This document shows positions 5,763 to 6,758 of a stretch of DNA of 6,758 nucleotides, in pieces. The notes beneath the pieces were generated by a model. That model worked only from the letters and a program-made list of their open reading frames with translations, did not search any database and was not told the DNA's origin. The DNA lies in assembly GCA_020052975.1 (NCBI GenBank), contig JAGVOC010000196.1, forward strand, positions 1 to 6,758, read 5' to 3'. The DNA comes from Desulfobacterales bacterium (GTDB lineage Bacteria > Desulfobacterota > Desulfobacteria > Desulfobacterales > RPRI01). Positions within the stretch are counted from its first letter, which is position 1; each line of letters begins with the position of its first letter. The position numbers and the translations under genes were made by a program.

Positions 5763-5795
5763 ATGAAGCTGTTTGGTCGGGAGTATAAGGTCTAA
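5763..5795 (+). CDS. Ten-codon frame with a strong Shine-Dalgarno site
   Basis: ATG 5763 opens a frame encoding MKLFGREYKV and a TAA stop. GGGAGGTGAT at 5751-5760 is a near-perfect Shine-Dalgarno site with GGAGG six bases before the ATG, one of the best sites in the window. It lies in the 163-base spacer between the receptor and the DUF4198 gene, with the next real ATG at 5853. It may be a leader peptide controlling the downstream genes, a coupling peptide, or the remnant start of a deleted gene. The rest of the spacer (5690-5750 and 5796-5840) is AT-rich, with no clear terminator or promoter. Confidence 0.35.
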   Translation: MKLFGREYKV

Positions 5796-5852
5796 GCGCA
5801 TAAATAACGTCTCATTAAATAAAATGGACGAAATAACTTTTAAGGAGGAAAC

Positions 5853-6563
5853 ATGTTCAGGACAGCAATGATAATTATATTTGCGGTCTGCATATTTTGC
5901 AGTTCCGCTTTAGCCCATGATATCTGGGTAGAAAAAAAGGATGGAAAAGTTGTTGTTTTATATGGCCATGCCGACAAGAACAAATTTGAATCTATCGAAC
6001 CGGCGAAAATAAAGGAAGCAAAGGGATTTGACAAAAACGGGAAGGACGTGGCAGTAAAAATTGTGCAGGACAAAGGCATTCTATCAATAGCCCCTGCAAA
6101 AGATCTGGCAGCTGTTACGCTGTTTTTCGACGGCGGGTTTTCAGTAAAGACAACCGAGGGATATAAACACGTCTCCAAACGGGAGGTCAAAGAATATATT
6201 GAGTCCATGCACTCGATAAAATATGATAAAACTCTCTTTGGCTGGAACAAAAAGTTTTCGAAACCTCTCGGCATGAGGCTTGAGATAGTACCTGCGAAAA
6301 ATCCCTTTGATATCAAGAAAGGGCAGGCGCTTCCCGTACAAGTTCTGTTTGAAGGCAAGCCTCTTGTAGGTGCAACGGTAAGAGCACAGGATTATGATGG
6401 CAGGAGGTCAGAATTGTTATCAGATAAAGAAGGTATGGCGAATATTGTTATTGAAAAGGCCGGAATTCAGATAATCAGCGCGCGGCATAAGGTTCCGCTC
6501 AAGGATAACCCCGATGCTGATAAACTCTCACTCGGAACAGCATTGACCTTTGAAACAAAGTAA
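5853..6563 (+). CDS. DUF4198 / NikK-like exported protein of a nickel or cobalt uptake locus
   Basis: The product is 236 residues. A signal peptide (1-21) ends SSALA, so cleavage leaves HDIWVE at the mature N-terminus, with His22 becoming residue 1. The order is typical of DUF4198/NikK proteins: AHDIWVE at the start, an early beta-rich domain with LYGHAD, then LGMRLEIVPAKNPFDIKKGQ (140-159) and a carboxypeptidase-regulatory-like beta domain (GKPLVGATV, then DKEGMANIVIEKAGIQIISA). Members accompany nickel/cobalt ECF transporters and are thought to be periplasmic or membrane-associated helpers. The biochemical role is not established. AAGGAGG at 5842-5848 lies four bases before the ATG. An out-of-frame ATG at 5824 is not the start. 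The stop directly abuts the next gene. Confidence 0.85.
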   Translation: MFRTAMIIIFAVCIFCSSALAHDIWVEKKDGKVVVLYGHADKNKFESIEPAKIKEAKGFDKNGKDVAVKIVQDKGILSIAPAKDLAAVTLFFDGGFSVKTTEGYKHVSKREVKEYIESMHSIKYDKTLFGWNKKFSKPLGMRLEIVPAKNPFDIKKGQALPVQVLFEGKPLVGATVRAQDYDGRRSELLSDKEGMANIVIEKAGIQIISARHKVPLKDNPDADKLSLGTALTFETK

Positions 6564-6758
6564 ATGCGGCTGTTGTTAATAACCCTGCTTCTGCTCCTGA
6601 TGTATTCAGGGGCAGAAGCCCATTCCGTCCATTATCAGGTAGAAAACAAAGGCATCAGCGTGCGGGTGTTTTATGCAGAGGATGATCCGGCGAGCTATTC
6701 TTCCTATGAGATTTTTGGACCGGAAGACAAGATCCCCCATCAGAAAGGGAGGACGGAC
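6564..6758 (+). CDS. NikL-like exported protein, N-terminal fragment
   Basis: The first 65 codons are present and the window edge cuts the gene. A signal peptide (MRLLLITLLLLLMYSGAEA, residues 1-19) precedes a predicted mature start HSVHYQVENKG, with His at mature positions 1 and 4. The visible domain, with VRVFYAEDDPASYSSYEIFG and ending HQKGRTD, matches the NikL/CbiL-type pattern in which a GRTD turn leads into a beta-sandwich. Such proteins are encoded beside NikK and a CbiM/NikM-type ECF transporter. The ATG follows the upstream TAA with no gap and has no Shine-Dalgarno site of its own, so translation is probably coupled to the DUF4198 gene. Family assignment rests on a fragment. The substrate metal (nickel or cobalt) is undecided. 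Confidence 0.7.
   Translation, partial: MRLLLITLLLLLMYSGAEAHSVHYQVENKGISVRVFYAEDDPASYSSYEIFGPEDKIPHQKGRTD

Noticed and set aside
5840..6358. 172-codon frame on the minus strand
   Set aside because: It is antisense to the DUF4198 gene, whose signal peptide, ribosome site and family pattern are clear.

Overview
The window reads as chromosome of a Gram-negative bacterium. It carries an outer-membrane TonB-dependent receptor, TonB/ExbB/ExbD, a lipoprotein, signal peptides and strong Shine-Dalgarno sites. Base composition is moderate and all recognisable genes lie on the + strand. A short type-2-like ExbB and NikK/NikL-like proteins beside a dedicated TonB system would fit an anaerobic lineage such as Nitrospirota or Desulfobacterota. 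That placement is a guess, since no lineage marker can be tested here.

Region 1 (1-811) is housekeeping: the 3' end of gyrB, overlapped by 32 bases by a small exported, probably lipid-anchored protein of unknown function.

Region 2 (812-1066) is a non-coding leader. It has a good sigma70-like promoter (TTGACA, 18 bases, TATCGT) followed by two related hairpins with T-runs that look like tandem copies of one design. They share sequence (CCAyGAAGG, CACC/GGTG) and differ by compensatory base-pair changes. The second T-run ends five bases before the Shine-Dalgarno site of the next gene, so this is a candidate attenuator or riboswitch.

Region 3 (1067-3520) is a SAM-dependent methyltransferase, a possible 54-residue peptide gene overlapping its end, then tonB, exbB and exbD. 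Another GC-rich hairpin with a T-run lies just before tonB. exbB and exbD overlap.

Region 4 (3521-5852) has an 11-bp perfect palindrome, a 675-residue TonB-dependent receptor with an excellent ribosome site, and a spacer holding a 10-codon frame with a near-perfect Shine-Dalgarno site.

Region 5 (5853-6758) has a DUF4198/NikK-like exported protein and, with no gap, the start of a NikL-like exported protein cut by the window edge. In known nickel/cobalt loci such proteins accompany a CbiM/NikM-type ECF transporter, which probably lies just beyond the window.

Taken together, regions 3-5 look like a self-contained nickel or cobalt acquisition locus: outer-membrane receptor, its own TonB-ExbB-ExbD motor, periplasmic accessory proteins and, by inference, an inner-membrane ECF transporter. 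The less ordinary parts are the methyltransferase and possible small peptide at the head of the operon, the tandem hairpin leader, and two neighbouring exported proteins both predicted to begin with histidine once processed.
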